From: Fontibacillus panacisegetis
GTDB lineage: Bacteria > Bacillota > Bacilli > Paenibacillales > Paenibacillaceae
Direction: 5' to 3'
Assembly (NCBI RefSeq): GCF_900102215.1
Contig: NZ_FNBG01000011.1
Location: forward strand, 62,001-126,000
DNA: 64,000 nucleotides
Position 1 is the first letter of the stretch. Each line of letters begins with the position of its first letter. The notes under the pieces were generated by a model. That model had not been told where the DNA came from. It did not search any database and saw nothing but the letters and a program-made list of their open reading frames with translations. The position numbers and the translations under genes were made by a program. This document shows, one piece after another, positions 1-9,189 of the stretch.

Positions 1-326
1 ACTTTGTTCACCTGTTCCATAGTGACAACAGCCGGATCGTGCCCTTTAATCACGCCGTAAGACTGAACCTGTCCGGTTTCGTCATAAATATGCACATGAT
101 AAGAATTGAGCTGATTCATGCCGCTTACGAATGCCTCCGCCTCATCCAACGGAAGCGTTTCGTAAATCCGTGCGATGTCCTGGCCGAAGGAAAGCAAAGG
201 AATTCGCAAATTTTCGTTCAATTGATCTTTAAATACCCAAGTTGCCGCGAAAAAGGAAATGGCCGTTCCCCCGATTACGGAGACTAGAAAGATCAGGACG
301 ACTCGCGTATATAAGGATCTGATCAT
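1..326 (-). CDS. Sensor histidine kinase, N-terminal part only (cut by window edge)
   Basis: About 108 codons are visible, starting at an ATG (326-324) that overlaps the stop of the upstream response regulator as ATGA, which is typical of translational coupling. The protein begins MIRSLYTRVVLIFLVSVIGG: a short basic cytoplasmic tip, then a membrane segment at about residues 8-28, then a hydrophilic extracytoplasmic stretch. This is how a membrane sensor kinase begins, and the partner regulator just upstream supports the call. The dimerisation and ATPase domains lie beyond the left edge, so kinase activity is inferred from context. The signal sensed is unknown. Confidence 0.7.
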   Translation of the reverse strand, partial: MIRSLYTRVVLIFLVSVIGGTAISFFAATWVFKDQLNENLRIPLLSFGQDIARIYETLPLDEAEAFVSGMNQLNSYHVHIYDETGQVQSYGVIKGHDPAVVTMEQVNK

Positions 327-997
327 TCGCCAACCTCAAGCCGGTAACCAAGCCCGCGCACCGTCTCGATACGAAAATCGGGCGTAGCCGCGAACCGTTC
401 GCGAAGGCGCTTAATATGCACGTCTATCGTCCGGTTATCTCCGGCATAATCCATTCCCCAAATCTGATCGATCAACTGCTCGCGCGTATAGACTTGTCCG
501 GGTGTTCCGGCAAGCTTATACAGCAATTCAAACTCCTTGAGCGGCAAAGTGAGTGACTCCGCCCCTCTCGTCACCTTGTAGGTCTGCCGGTCAAGGATGA
601 CATTGCCGAATTGAATCGTTTGCGTGGAGCCGATCCGGTATCGTTTCAGCAATGACTTGACACGGGCCGTCAACTCCAACGGATCGAACGGTTTCGTCAA
701 ATAATCGTCGGTCCCGAGTTCGAACCCCTTCACTTTCTCCCATGTTTCGCCTCTGGCAGTCAGCATAAGCAACGGAAGATCGGGATTGGCTCTCCTGAGC
801 TCCTTGCATAACGTCCAGCCATCCATCACCGGCATCATGATATCGAGCACGACCAGATCGACTTGCGTTGAAGCGAAGACGGCGAGCGCTTCCTTGCCGT
901 CAGCGGCTTCCGCTGTCGTGAATCCGTCGTTGCGGAGAAATAAACAGACAAGTTCGCGAATGTTCGCATCGTCGTCAGCAACCAGTATAGTAGGCAT
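323..997 (-). CDS. OmpR-family two-component response regulator
   Basis: A 224-residue DNA-binding response regulator. The receiver domain (about 1-118) has the acidic pair at D8-D10, the likely phosphoacceptor D52 in VVLDIMMPVMDG and a conserved Lys in the DDYLTKPFD motif. A C-terminal winged-helix domain (about 128-220) ends with DVHIKRLRERF and VRGLGYRLE. I chose the ATG at 997 because AGAGGG lies five bases before it. An in-frame ATG at 1048 would add 17 residues not found in the family. The gene overlaps the sensor kinase downstream and presumably is phosphorylated by it. The target genes are not evident. Confidence 0.88.
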   Translation of the reverse strand: MPTILVADDDANIRELVCLFLRNDGFTTAEAADGKEALAVFASTQVDLVVLDIMMPVMDGWTLCKELRRANPDLPLLMLTARGETWEKVKGFELGTDDYLTKPFDPLELTARVKSLLKRYRIGSTQTIQFGNVILDRQTYKVTRGAESLTLPLKEFELLYKLAGTPGQVYTREQLIDQIWGMDYAGDNRTIDVHIKRLRERFAATPDFRIETVRGLGYRLEVGE

Positions 998-1044
998 CTC
1001 TACCCTCTTTTCCATATAAAATAGTAGCCATCCAACGTTGCCAT

Positions 1045-1950
1045 TCAAGCATGCACCTCATTTGTATGGTCTAAGGATCGTAACCAAAAATACATTCCCA
1101 TGCCTAGTAAGGTCACCAACCCACCTATGAATTGAAATATGGAGATCGTTTCTCCCAATAATAGATAGGCAAGAATGATTGCCAAAACAGGCTCTCCGAT
1201 AATACCTACGGAAACAGTAGTCGCGCCTATAGATTTTAACAGCAGATTAAAAATATATTGCCCGAAAATAGTCGGGATTACTGCAAGCAAAAAGAAATAC
1301 GTCCAGTCCGAAGAGTCATATCCTATTAAAGGGATATTATTTAGCAAACTATAAGCTAACATGACGCTCCCGCCAATAAAAAAGACGATAATGCTGTATA
1401 CATTTGCATCGATTTTGCGACTTGCTTTCTGTCCCGCTAACATATAGGCCGAAACCAAGATCGTTCCTGATAAAGATAATCCATCTCCTATTAACGCTTC
1501 TCTCGAAACCCCGATGTCTCCCCAAGCTATAATAATTGAACCTAGAAGAGCAGCAAGCAAACAAAGAACGGTTAATATGCTGGTTCGTTCTCTAAACATA
1601 AAGTATGAACCAACCATTACAAATAAAGGCTGTATCGATAAGATGACCATGGAGCTCGCAACTGAAGTATATACTAAAGATTCCATCCAACATAAGAAGT
1701 GTAACCCGAGAAATAGGCCGGCTAAAAAAACGGTACTCCAATCCTTTTTGTTCATCTCTGAGGTCCGGAGCGTCTTCCAGGGTACAAAAGGAAGCATAAG
1801 GATTACTGATATATACAATCTGTACATCCCTGCCACAGAGGTTGGTGTATCTGATGATTTTATCATGATGGATGAGACGGAAACAGACAATATGCTGACA
1901 AAAAGCAAAATATACGGATGAAACCGTAACGACGATGGATTTATTTTCAC
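1045..1950 (-). CDS. EamA/DMT-family membrane transporter
   Basis: A 301-residue integral membrane protein of the drug/metabolite transporter superfamily, probably a metabolite exporter. About ten hydrophobic segments form two EamA repeats; LLFVSILSVSVSSIMIKSS at the start and GEPVLAIILAYLLLGETIS in the second half are typical EamA sequences. I use a GTG start at 1950 because GGAGG lies seven bases before it; the longer reading frame to 2037 has no such site. It is divergent from the AraC-type regulator at 2109, with about 160 bp between them, so that regulator probably controls it. The substrate cannot be read from sequence. Confidence 0.82.
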   Translation of the reverse strand: MKINPSSLRFHPYILLFVSILSVSVSSIMIKSSDTPTSVAGMYRLYISVILMLPFVPWKTLRTSEMNKKDWSTVFLAGLFLGLHFLCWMESLVYTSVASSMVILSIQPLFVMVGSYFMFRERTSILTVLCLLAALLGSIIIAWGDIGVSREALIGDGLSLSGTILVSAYMLAGQKASRKIDANVYSIIVFFIGGSVMLAYSLLNNIPLIGYDSSDWTYFFLLAVIPTIFGQYIFNLLLKSIGATTVSVGIIGEPVLAIILAYLLLGETISIFQFIGGLVTLLGMGMYFWLRSLDHTNEVHA

Positions 1951-2108
1951 GTGTATGCCTCCAAGAGTTCTTATCCAATCGTCTGTGCACAGGATTGTAA
2001 TGATAAGCCGAAAAGTCTGATATAATAATATCACCATTTTTGTTTCGTTTGTGTAACTATATCCTTCATTTATATTGAAATATCGTCATCAGAAAGGACA
2101 TCGCTAAA

Positions 2109-3002
2109 ATGGAAAAACAATTGCACGAGACCATTTTATATCCCGATGTTTCATTTCCATACATCATGTACACCCATACTATTCATAGAAGTATTCCTGA
2201 GGGCAGAGGATTTAACGATTTGCATTGGCACGAAGAACTACAAATCACTTTGGTTACTAAAGGAAAACTGGTTATACAAGTTAACGGGATTGATCATGAA
2301 TTAGAAACAGGTCAGGCTATTTTAATTAACAAGGGCGTCCTTCATGTTACTACGGACCTGACACATAACGGTCAATATGTCAGTTTTAATTTTCCCGAGA
2401 AGCTGCTGGCCTTCTATGCAGATAGTGCCATGGAAAAAAATTATGTACTGCCTTATACAAACTCTTCCTTAGTGTCACTAGTAATCAAGGGAGAAATTGA
2501 ATGGGAAAGTCAAGTACTGGAAATGCTCCGGGATATGAAGAAGAAATTTGACATGAAAAAGAACTGGGGATGGGAATATGAGGCTTCTATCAAAACCGTG
2601 CAATTATGGTTCATCATAATTTCCAACATTCCGCTTTCGTCCGAGGAAGCACCTAAATATTTAAAGTTGCAGCAAGAAAGACTTCAATTAATGCTCAGCT
2701 TCATCCATCAGAACTACTTAAATCATATTACACTCCAAGAGATTGCCAATGTAGCGCATCTAAGTGTTTCGGAATGCACTCGGAGTTTTAAGAAAACCAT
2801 TCATATGACCCCTTACGATTACTTGATTAAGTACCGGATCAAGAAAAGCAGCGAGTTATTAATTTCAACGGATTATACCATAACCGAAATAGCCCACAGA
2901 GTGGGCTTCAATCATGTGAATCACTTTATTCAATCTTTTAAAAAACATCATGAAAAAACACCTAAAGATTTCCGGAAATTTCGACACGAAATACAGGAAT
3001 AA
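2109..3002 (+). CDS. AraC-family transcriptional regulator with N-terminal cupin
   Basis: A 297-residue regulator. The N-terminal half has a cupin-like ligand-sensing part: LHWHEELQITLV at about 38-49 and the ILINKGVLHVT turn. The last 100 residues carry two helix-turn-helix motifs: LQEIANVAHLSVSECTRSFK, then ITEIAHRVGFNHVNHFIQSFKK, followed by TPKDFRKFR. This order is standard for AraC/XylS regulators that bind a small molecule. An AAAGGA site lies upstream of the ATG. It is divergent from the EamA transporter, whose expression it likely governs. The inducer is unknown. Confidence 0.85.
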   Translation: MEKQLHETILYPDVSFPYIMYTHTIHRSIPEGRGFNDLHWHEELQITLVTKGKLVIQVNGIDHELETGQAILINKGVLHVTTDLTHNGQYVSFNFPEKLLAFYADSAMEKNYVLPYTNSSLVSLVIKGEIEWESQVLEMLRDMKKKFDMKKNWGWEYEASIKTVQLWFIIISNIPLSSEEAPKYLKLQQERLQLMLSFIHQNYLNHITLQEIANVAHLSVSECTRSFKKTIHMTPYDYLIKYRIKKSSELLISTDYTITEIAHRVGFNHVNHFIQSFKKHHEKTPKDFRKFRHEIQE

Positions 3003-3095
3003 ATATTCCAGTAAATAGAACGGAGACGATTTTTTGAAGCAGAATTTTAAAATTACCGACAACAAATCCCGTTATCCTGTCTAGCTTAAAATGTC

Positions 3096-3965
3096 TCAAT
3101 CTTCCTTCTTCAGAAAACGAAGTGTGAGTTCGTTCACGATGTCCGCATGCTCCATTGTTAAGGAATGGCTCGCTCCAGCGATTAAATGGGTCTCCAGATC
3201 GGGGATCATGTTTTGGGCGTTTGCTATCGCCTTCCTGGCTGGGTATATGACCTCTTTGTCTCCGATAAGGAGCAATGTAGGAGCCTGAAAGCTGCTGAAT
3301 TCCTCTCTGGAGAATACGGAGGGCATCACCTGCAAAAGAGGTTTGGCATAGCGATAACCTGCAATGACCTGAGAACGGAATACAGGATGTAATGACTCTC
3401 CTTTGCCTGAGAACCATCTAAACGCTTTGTCGATCCATTTCTCTGTATGAAACAATAATGCAGGGTAAATCTTTGTAAAAAATTTTAAACTTATTTTATG
3501 AAAAGTACCTGCAGGCGCATAAAGCATCAGCTTCGACAATCGCTCCGGATAGGCAAGTGCAAAATTTAAAGATAGGAATCCGCCCATTGAGTGACCTGCC
3601 AGATCCACCTTGTTGAATTGTAGTGCATTCACAACCTCAAGAATCCACTGCCCCGCGTCCTTCCTGTTTTTTATAGCAATTAAAGGCTTGCTTTTACCAA
3701 AATCACCCATTATATCAATAGCATACACACAGCGTTCTTGTATCAATTGTTTCATATTGGGATACCACATCGTACTGCTCATTGTCATTCCATGAAGAAG
3801 CAATAACGGTTTCTTATTCTTGTCACCAAAACAAAGTATGTGCGTTTCTCCAAATGTTGTCGGGATATTAAGTGACATAAAATCCATTTCAAACATAGCT
3901 AAACTTCTGTCATAGCAAAGATAGTATTCCTTTTCGACTGCATCGTTCTTGAAAATGGATACCAC
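3096..3965 (-). CDS. Alpha/beta-fold hydrolase
   Basis: A 289-residue cytoplasmic hydrolase with a GTG start at 3965 preceded by a G-rich site. The canonical pieces are in order: the oxyanion-hole segment LLLLHGMTMSSTMW (about 53-66), the nucleophile elbow LAGHSMGGF (Ser in GHSMG), the acid in LLIGDKEVIYP, and the catalytic His in AGASHSLTMEH near the C-terminus. The triad is therefore complete and the enzyme should be active. The substrate could be an ester, lactone or similar. It is leftward and well separated from its neighbours, so it is probably monocistronic. Confidence 0.85.
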   Translation of the reverse strand: MVSIFKNDAVEKEYYLCYDRSLAMFEMDFMSLNIPTTFGETHILCFGDKNKKPLLLLHGMTMSSTMWYPNMKQLIQERCVYAIDIMGDFGKSKPLIAIKNRKDAGQWILEVVNALQFNKVDLAGHSMGGFLSLNFALAYPERLSKLMLYAPAGTFHKISLKFFTKIYPALLFHTEKWIDKAFRWFSGKGESLHPVFRSQVIAGYRYAKPLLQVMPSVFSREEFSSFQAPTLLLIGDKEVIYPARKAIANAQNMIPDLETHLIAGASHSLTMEHADIVNELTLRFLKKED

Positions 3966-4104
3966 TTAACCACCCCTGCCCTTACTATTTTCTTATTATA
4001 ATATCATAAAAAAACATGCCGCTCCGAAGTCAACACGGAGTCCACGCTTCGCTTCAACATTGTCAGTGCAGGATGAATCGAGCGTTCGCTCGTATTCGTC
4101 CCGA

Positions 4105-6399
4105 TCAAAATTTTGGCCACCTGAATACTGGCCTCAACATCCTGCGCATCCAATAAGCGATGACCGTCCCTGCGCCCCATGAACTGGGATTCTGCAAGTA
4201 CTCCATGTATTGATCGTTGATCATATAAGTCCGGGTGGAAGCAGGGCTCTTCAGCCCGAACTTTTCCCACTCCGCCGGATCATTTGAACCTCCGAGCCTT
4301 TCGAGCATATTTGCCGTCTCCCTATTTATTTTAGCCGGAATTTGCTCATAAGCTTGAATAATTTGCTCATGAAATTCGTTGATCGGATAGCGGTTAACAA
4401 GGCTCGTCAAATGGATGCTTTCGCGGATGTAAGAAACGTATGCCAGATGGTCCGCCCAGAATTTGTCGATATAATATAGCCGTACCCGTTGTTCCACAGG
4501 GCTCATCGACGTCTCGCCTTTCAAAATGCCGAGCCGCTCCTCATATAGGATACGTCTCTGTTTCTCCACCGTATCCGAATAACGGTTCAACTCCAGGCGG
4601 ATATCGAAGTTTTGGCCCATCATAACGCGCTGAATATGTGCGATTTTGCTGTGGAGCACCGACTCCCCCAGAGCATCATCCTGCCTGAGATCGCGATAGG
4701 CGGACGGGATCGCTTTATCCATACCGAACCTATGCATCAACTCGTCCTCCAGGCTTACGAAAAATACGGAAGCTCCCGGGTCGCCTTGGCGGCCGGAGCG
4801 CCCGCGCAGTTGGTCGTCGATCCGCACGCTTTCGTGCATATGCGTACCAATTACGTACAACCCGCCCAGCTTGGCGACAACTTCTGCTTGCGTGGGGTTG
4901 CCGCCGCCGAGCCGAATGTCGACCCCGCGTCCCGCCATATTTGTAGACACCGTCACGGCGCCGATCTCTCCCGCTTTGGCGATGATTTCGGCTTCTTTTG
5001 CGTCGTTTTTCGCATTCAGCACATGGCAAGGTACACCTGCAACTGCAAGCGCCTCCGCAAGCATGTCAGACTCCTCGACGCTTGACGTACCAATGAGAAT
5101 CGGACGTCCCGCTCTATGGACGGACGAGACTTCTTGTACAAGCGCCTTAAGTTTGGCTTCTTTATGGGTATAAATCCGGTGCGGATGGTCGATCCGTATG
5201 TTTGGCCGGTTCGGCGGAATTTGCACGACCTGCAGCACATATATATCTTCGAATTCCACGGCAGAAACGTGCGCGGTAGCCGTCATTCCGCAAATCTTCG
5301 GATATAGGCTAAGGAAATGTTGAAGGGTGATCGTACCGAGAATTCTCCCGCCGGCCGAGTGCTGCAGCCCTTCTTTGGCCTCAAGCGCGGCTTGCAGCCC
5401 GTCCGGCAAATGCCGGTTCTCCGCTACGCGGCCGGTATATTCGTCGATCAGCTCGATTTTACCTTCCCGGACGATGTAATCGACGTCTTTTTTCAATAAC
5501 GATTCCGCATGCAGCGCGCAATTTAACGATGATAACAAATGACTATTATGGCTCTCGTATAAATTGCCGCATCCCAGCAGCTCTTCCGCTTTCGCAGCAC
5601 CCGCTTCATTCAAATAAACATTCCGCTTGAACTCGTCGAAGTCGTAATGCTCATCTTGCTCGAGCTGTCTGGCCACTTCTGCGAAATGAATGCCTTCGCC
5701 CTCGGAAGAGCCCGGCTCGCCGGCGATGACCAGCGGCACCCGTGCTTCGTCGAGAAGCAGCGAATCCGCTTCGTCGACGATGACGTAGTGGAAAGGACGA
5801 TGCACGGTCTCGGCTACGCTCAGTGCGATTGTATCGCGCAAATAATCGAATCCCGCCTCTTTGGCCGTAACATAGGTTATATCCGCGGCGTAAGCTTCCC
5901 GTTTCTCGGACAAGCTCATGCCCGCTTGCACCGATTTTACCGTTAACCCGAGGAAACGATAGATCGGGCCCATCCACTCGGCATCTCGGTTTGCCAAATA
6001 ATCGTTAAAAGTCAGCACATGAACACCTTCGCCGGTTAACGCATTTAGATAAGCAGGCATAACCGCAGAGAGCGTTTTTCCTTCGCCGGTATGCTGTTCG
6101 ATCAGGAATCTCTCGTGCAGAGCGATAGCAGCCATGACCTGGACCTCGTAAGGCTGTATTCCGAGCGTTCTCTTCGCTGCCTCGCAGACTAGCGCATAAG
6201 CATCGACAAGCAGCTCATCCAAAGGCGTACCCGATTTTGCTTCTTTCTTCAGCCGATGAGATTCCGATTGCAGCCGCTGATCGTCCCAAGCTTCTAAATT
6301 CCGTTCTCGAATGAGCCGCGCTTTGTCTCGATAGCCTTTCAGCCTAAGCCGGTTATCGCGGTCCTTGAATTCTTGCATCATTTTGACGGCTAAATTCAT
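4105..6399 (-). CDS. secA2: SecA2-type preprotein translocase ATPase
   Basis: A 764-residue SecA paralogue. Walker A is seen in EQHTGEGKTLSAVMP, the DEAD-box equivalent in VIVDEADSLLLDEARVP, and the second motor domain has TSTNMAGRGVDIRLGGG and DDQLRGRSGRQGDPG. It lacks the C-terminal zinc/SecB-binding tail of housekeeping SecA and is shorter than the usual 830-840 residues, which fits the SecA2 group that exports a small substrate set. I use the ATG at 6399, about 11 bases after GAGGAGGG; an upstream ATG at 6447 would overlap the permease gene. No secY2 or accessory Sec glycosylation genes are visible, so it presumably uses the general SecYEG. It follows the ABC permease by 40 bp and may be cotranscribed with it. 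Confidence 0.85.
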   Translation of the reverse strand: MNLAVKMMQEFKDRDNRLRLKGYRDKARLIRERNLEAWDDQRLQSESHRLKKEAKSGTPLDELLVDAYALVCEAAKRTLGIQPYEVQVMAAIALHERFLIEQHTGEGKTLSAVMPAYLNALTGEGVHVLTFNDYLANRDAEWMGPIYRFLGLTVKSVQAGMSLSEKREAYAADITYVTAKEAGFDYLRDTIALSVAETVHRPFHYVIVDEADSLLLDEARVPLVIAGEPGSSEGEGIHFAEVARQLEQDEHYDFDEFKRNVYLNEAGAAKAEELLGCGNLYESHNSHLLSSLNCALHAESLLKKDVDYIVREGKIELIDEYTGRVAENRHLPDGLQAALEAKEGLQHSAGGRILGTITLQHFLSLYPKICGMTATAHVSAVEFEDIYVLQVVQIPPNRPNIRIDHPHRIYTHKEAKLKALVQEVSSVHRAGRPILIGTSSVEESDMLAEALAVAGVPCHVLNAKNDAKEAEIIAKAGEIGAVTVSTNMAGRGVDIRLGGGNPTQAEVVAKLGGLYVIGTHMHESVRIDDQLRGRSGRQGDPGASVFFVSLEDELMHRFGMDKAIPSAYRDLRQDDALGESVLHSKIAHIQRVMMGQNFDIRLELNRYSDTVEKQRRILYEERLGILKGETSMSPVEQRVRLYYIDKFWADHLAYVSYIRESIHLTSLVNRYPINEFHEQIIQAYEQIPAKINRETANMLERLGGSNDPAEWEKFGLKSPASTRTYMINDQYMEYLQNPSSWGAGTVIAYWMRRMLRPVFRWPKF

Positions 6400-6439
6400 C
6401 GGAATTTGATCCCTCCTCGGTAAAAATACGCATTCTATC

Positions 6440-7156
6440 CTACTCATCCTTTAACCGTCGTTGATACAAAACAACAGATACAATCGTTAATACAACCGTC
6501 CAGACCAAAGTAATAAGGAGGGGTTTTAATAAATCTCCCGTTGTAAAGCCTGTATGGCTTATACCCAGCAAATGCACAAGCTGACTGCTTGGTACGTAAT
6601 CCAGCACTTTGAAGATTGGATAATCATCCACCAGAAACGCTCCCCATGGCGCCCCAGAGAATACGATCGTCACAGGAATTATAGATAATGACGCATCAAG
6701 CAACGTCTTGGAGAATAAACCGCATATCGTCCCGACTGCTGTGTATAGAATAATCGAAAAAATGATTGCTGCCACAAACGCCCATATACTAGCTGGCTCA
6801 TAGCCAAATAGATACGTAGCAATAGCCAGAACAACAGCAGACATGACAAAAACTAAAGTACTTTTACCGATTAAAACATCCATGGTCGTGGCCGGAGTCA
6901 TCATTAATGATCGTAAAGTGTTACGCTCCTTTTCTTCCGCAATCAAGCATGCTTGTGCGAAACATGTTAGGAGCACAAACGAAAGATTAAGAACTGTAGC
7001 GAAAGATCCAGGCAAAGACGAGCCGGCGCCGGCAGCTCGAAGAAGAAGTGCTAGGATAATTGGGAAAATCAACATAATGGAGAGCGCATAATTGCGTGAA
7101 AACTCTTTATAATCCTTCACAAATATCGCCCCGGCACGTTTTAATGAGATACTCAT
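6440..7156 (-). CDS. ABC-2-type transporter permease
   Basis: A 238-residue membrane protein with about six hydrophobic segments. A cytoplasmic signature EEKERNTLRSLMMTPAT lies between the second and third, as in ABC-2 export permeases that pair with Nod/DrrA-type ATPases. Its start overlaps the ATPase gene by four bases, so the two are translationally coupled and form one exporter. The family exports drugs, peptides or lipids; no cargo gene is visible nearby. Confidence 0.85.
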   Translation of the reverse strand: MSISLKRAGAIFVKDYKEFSRNYALSIMLIFPIILALLLRAAGAGSSLPGSFATVLNLSFVLLTCFAQACLIAEEKERNTLRSLMMTPATTMDVLIGKSTLVFVMSAVVLAIATYLFGYEPASIWAFVAAIIFSIILYTAVGTICGLFSKTLLDASLSIIPVTIVFSGAPWGAFLVDDYPIFKVLDYVPSSQLVHLLGISHTGFTTGDLLKPLLITLVWTVVLTIVSVVLYQRRLKDE

Positions 7157-7998
7157 AGTAACTCACTTCCTGTCATTTTAATAAAGATATCACCCAGACT
7201 TGGTTCTTTCGTTTCTAATCGATCAATTAACCCTCGTTTCATCCAATCGGCTATTTGATCAGCCGTTCCCTCACCGATCGGGAGCTCGTATGCTTCCCCA
7301 TTGATTAAGTCAACACAAACTACGTTTTCCCGATGCTGTTTTTTTAGTTCCCTTGGTGAGCCGATGGTTTGGATTTGTCCTTGATACAAAATCGCTACAC
7401 GGTTGCATATCAATTCTGCCTCAGCCATATCATGCGTAGTTAAAAAAATCGTTGTCCCATTCTCATTTAAGTAGCGTAAGCCTTTATAAATATGTGCTGA
7501 ATTTACTGGATCTAAAGCCGAAGTAGGTTCATCTAAAAATAATAATTCCGGCTCATGGATAATCGCGCATGCCAACAGGACACGCTGACGCATCCCTTTC
7601 GATAAGAGATTGATTTTCTTTTTGCGCTCTCCGCTTAAGTTTACAAACTGCAGCACCTTATCGATCGAAGACTTAGGAAGATCATATAACTTACGATACA
7701 GGTTCAGGTTTTCCTCAATCGATAATCTTTCATATAGACCACTGTTATCCGTCAAAATGCCAAAGCGCATCTTCTGTGCAGACTGCAGCATCATATCCGC
7801 TGGCTGATTAAATACACTTGCCTGTCCACTTGTCGGATTTAACTGCGCAGTTAAAATCTTGATTAATGTTGTTTTTCCTGAGCCACTCGGACCTAGGAAA
7901 CCAAAAATTTCACCTTTCGGAATTGAAAAGGACACATCTGCTAATGCATCCTTATTTCCAAATCTCTTTCGAATATGTTCTACTTGGATAACATCCAT
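7153..7998 (-). CDS. ABC transporter ATP-binding protein (DrrA/CcmA type)
   Basis: A 281-residue nucleotide-binding subunit with intact catalytic motifs: Walker A in GFLGPSGSGKTTL (about 33-45), ABC signature LLSKGMRQRVLLA, Walker B plus catalytic Glu in LLFLDEPTSALDP, and the switch His in FLTTHDMAEAE. A C-terminal extension ends KEPSLGDIFIKMTG, as in DrrA-type exporters. The ATG at 7998 follows AAGGAAGTGG; the longer frame to 8061 has no suitable site. It partners with the overlapping permease. It has normal motifs where the upstream ABC-LytTR protein has decayed ones. Confidence 0.9.
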   Translation of the reverse strand: MDVIQVEHIRKRFGNKDALADVSFSIPKGEIFGFLGPSGSGKTTLIKILTAQLNPTSGQASVFNQPADMMLQSAQKMRFGILTDNSGLYERLSIEENLNLYRKLYDLPKSSIDKVLQFVNLSGERKKKINLLSKGMRQRVLLACAIIHEPELLFLDEPTSALDPVNSAHIYKGLRYLNENGTTIFLTTHDMAEAELICNRVAILYQGQIQTIGSPRELKKQHRENVVCVDLINGEAYELPIGEGTADQIADWMKRGLIDRLETKEPSLGDIFIKMTGSELL

Positions 7999-8155
7999 TA
8001 ACGCCACTTCCTTAGAGTTAATGGCATAAGTATATAAAGATTGCATGCTCCCAGCCATCAAAACCTTCCGAAGTGTAGCTGTAATTGCCTGAATGGTACT
8101 ATGGATGCTTGATTGGTTCGATATTACCCCGGAAATGGCACATGCTTACGAAGTT

Positions 8156-8174
8156 ATGTTTGCTTCGCAAACAT
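8156..8174. repeat. Perfect inverted repeat between the ABC-LytTR and ABC ATPase genes
   Basis: ATGTTTGC and GCAAACAT (8 bp arms) are separated by TTC, directly beyond the stop codon of the ABC-LytTR gene. In leftward transcripts there is no U-run after it, so it is more likely an attenuator, RNA-processing hairpin or protein-binding site than an efficient terminator. The 177 bp gap to the ATPase start leaves room for a promoter. Confidence 0.45.
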
Positions 8175-8175
8175 T

Positions 8176-9111
8176 TTAAATGTTAAGAAGTGCTTTTAAT
8201 TCATGCAATTTTGAACGAGATAACGGAACCACGGCATCTTTACCTGTATTTAATCGCAAGCTGTAGCTATTCTTCGTCCATGTAATAATCTCTCTTACTT
8301 TTTGCAGATTAACGATGTAGGATCGATGACACCTAAAAAAACCGAAATTTAACAATCTCTGCTCGAGCTCGGTTAGCGTCAAAGCACAGACATAATTTTC
8401 TCCACCCACATGAACAAGGATCGAACCATCTATACTTTCTATGTAATCGACTTCAGGCGGATCAAATAAAATCACTTTGTCATTTCTTTTCGTATAAATC
8501 TTCTGCAAGGTTATATTGGCCCGATCTTGTTCCTGCACTTCCTGCTTATCCTCTTCTGAGTCCCGAATATCCAATTGATGAAATCCGAGCTTATTCAATC
8601 GATAAATGGCATCACAGGAAATTATGGCATCCTCTAAATTCGAAGTTAAAATTAAAAACTGCTTTTCTTTTGAAAGGTCATCTAAAATCCGTTTAAACTG
8701 GCGACGATCTTGTTCTTCCAAATAAAAATAGGGCTCCTCCAGTACGAGTGTAGGCTGATGCGCAAAATAGACGCGCAGCAAAGTCACATACATTCTTTTT
8801 GATGGGCTTAGATTCTTGATTTTCACCTTCCGTTCTTCTTTTAAAGCAAAATAATCCAACAACAGAGCGGCACGCTCATTCCGCTCTGTTACGTTGATTA
8901 GAAAAGTGATTAATTCTTCCACCGTTAAATGCATATACTCATTTTGCCCAGCTCGAAATATGTGATATTGGGAACGATCCAGCAATTGATTCATTAAAAG
9001 CTGCTTTCGCTTCAAGTCCGTTATAATGCCAATCGATTGGTTACATGACATATTTAATTCGATCTTCGGTAGGAATAATTCCCCATCATAATATATTGGT
9101 TGAAATTGCAT
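8176..9111 (-). CDS. LytTR DNA-binding regulator fused to a degenerate ABC-ATPase-like domain
   Basis: A 311-residue protein; ATG at 9111 with AGGAGG five bases before it. Residues 1-170 follow an ABC ATPase: a P-loop position at 28-38 (GIITDLKRKQL) without the G-x-G-K-S/T residues, a signature-like LSPSKRMYVTLLRV at 101-114, and a Walker B-like TLVLEEPYFYLEE at 121-133. LILTSNLEDAI stands where a switch His is expected. ATP hydrolysis is therefore unlikely. Residues 215-310 form a LytTR domain with YIESIDGSILVHV, FFRCHRSYIVNLQKV and VVPLSRSKLHELK. No receiver domain is present. The ABC-2 transporter lies just downstream, so it probably regulates that transporter, perhaps by contact with its subunits (inference). 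Confidence 0.8.
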   Translation of the reverse strand: MQFQPIYYDGELFLPKIELNMSCNQSIGIITDLKRKQLLMNQLLDRSQYHIFRAGQNEYMHLTVEELITFLINVTERNERAALLLDYFALKEERKVKIKNLSPSKRMYVTLLRVYFAHQPTLVLEEPYFYLEEQDRRQFKRILDDLSKEKQFLILTSNLEDAIISCDAIYRLNKLGFHQLDIRDSEEDKQEVQEQDRANITLQKIYTKRNDKVILFDPPEVDYIESIDGSILVHVGGENYVCALTLTELEQRLLNFGFFRCHRSYIVNLQKVREIITWTKNSYSLRLNTGKDAVVPLSRSKLHELKALLNI

Positions 9112-9189
9112 GCCGTCCTCCTGGTCAGTGCCACTATAGGCCACAGCGGATAGTGTGATCCATTGCAATCATAGCTTGTAAATTTTAAC

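Noticed and set aside
4004..4270. Open frame overlapping the end of secA2, as a possible separate small gene or frameshifted tail
   Set aside because: No ribosome site, composition matches an out-of-frame shadow, and SecA2 ends naturally without it.
4105..6399. An accessory Sec (SecA2-SecY2) glycoprotein export locus
   Set aside because: No secY2, asp, gtf or serine-rich substrate gene in the neighbourhood.
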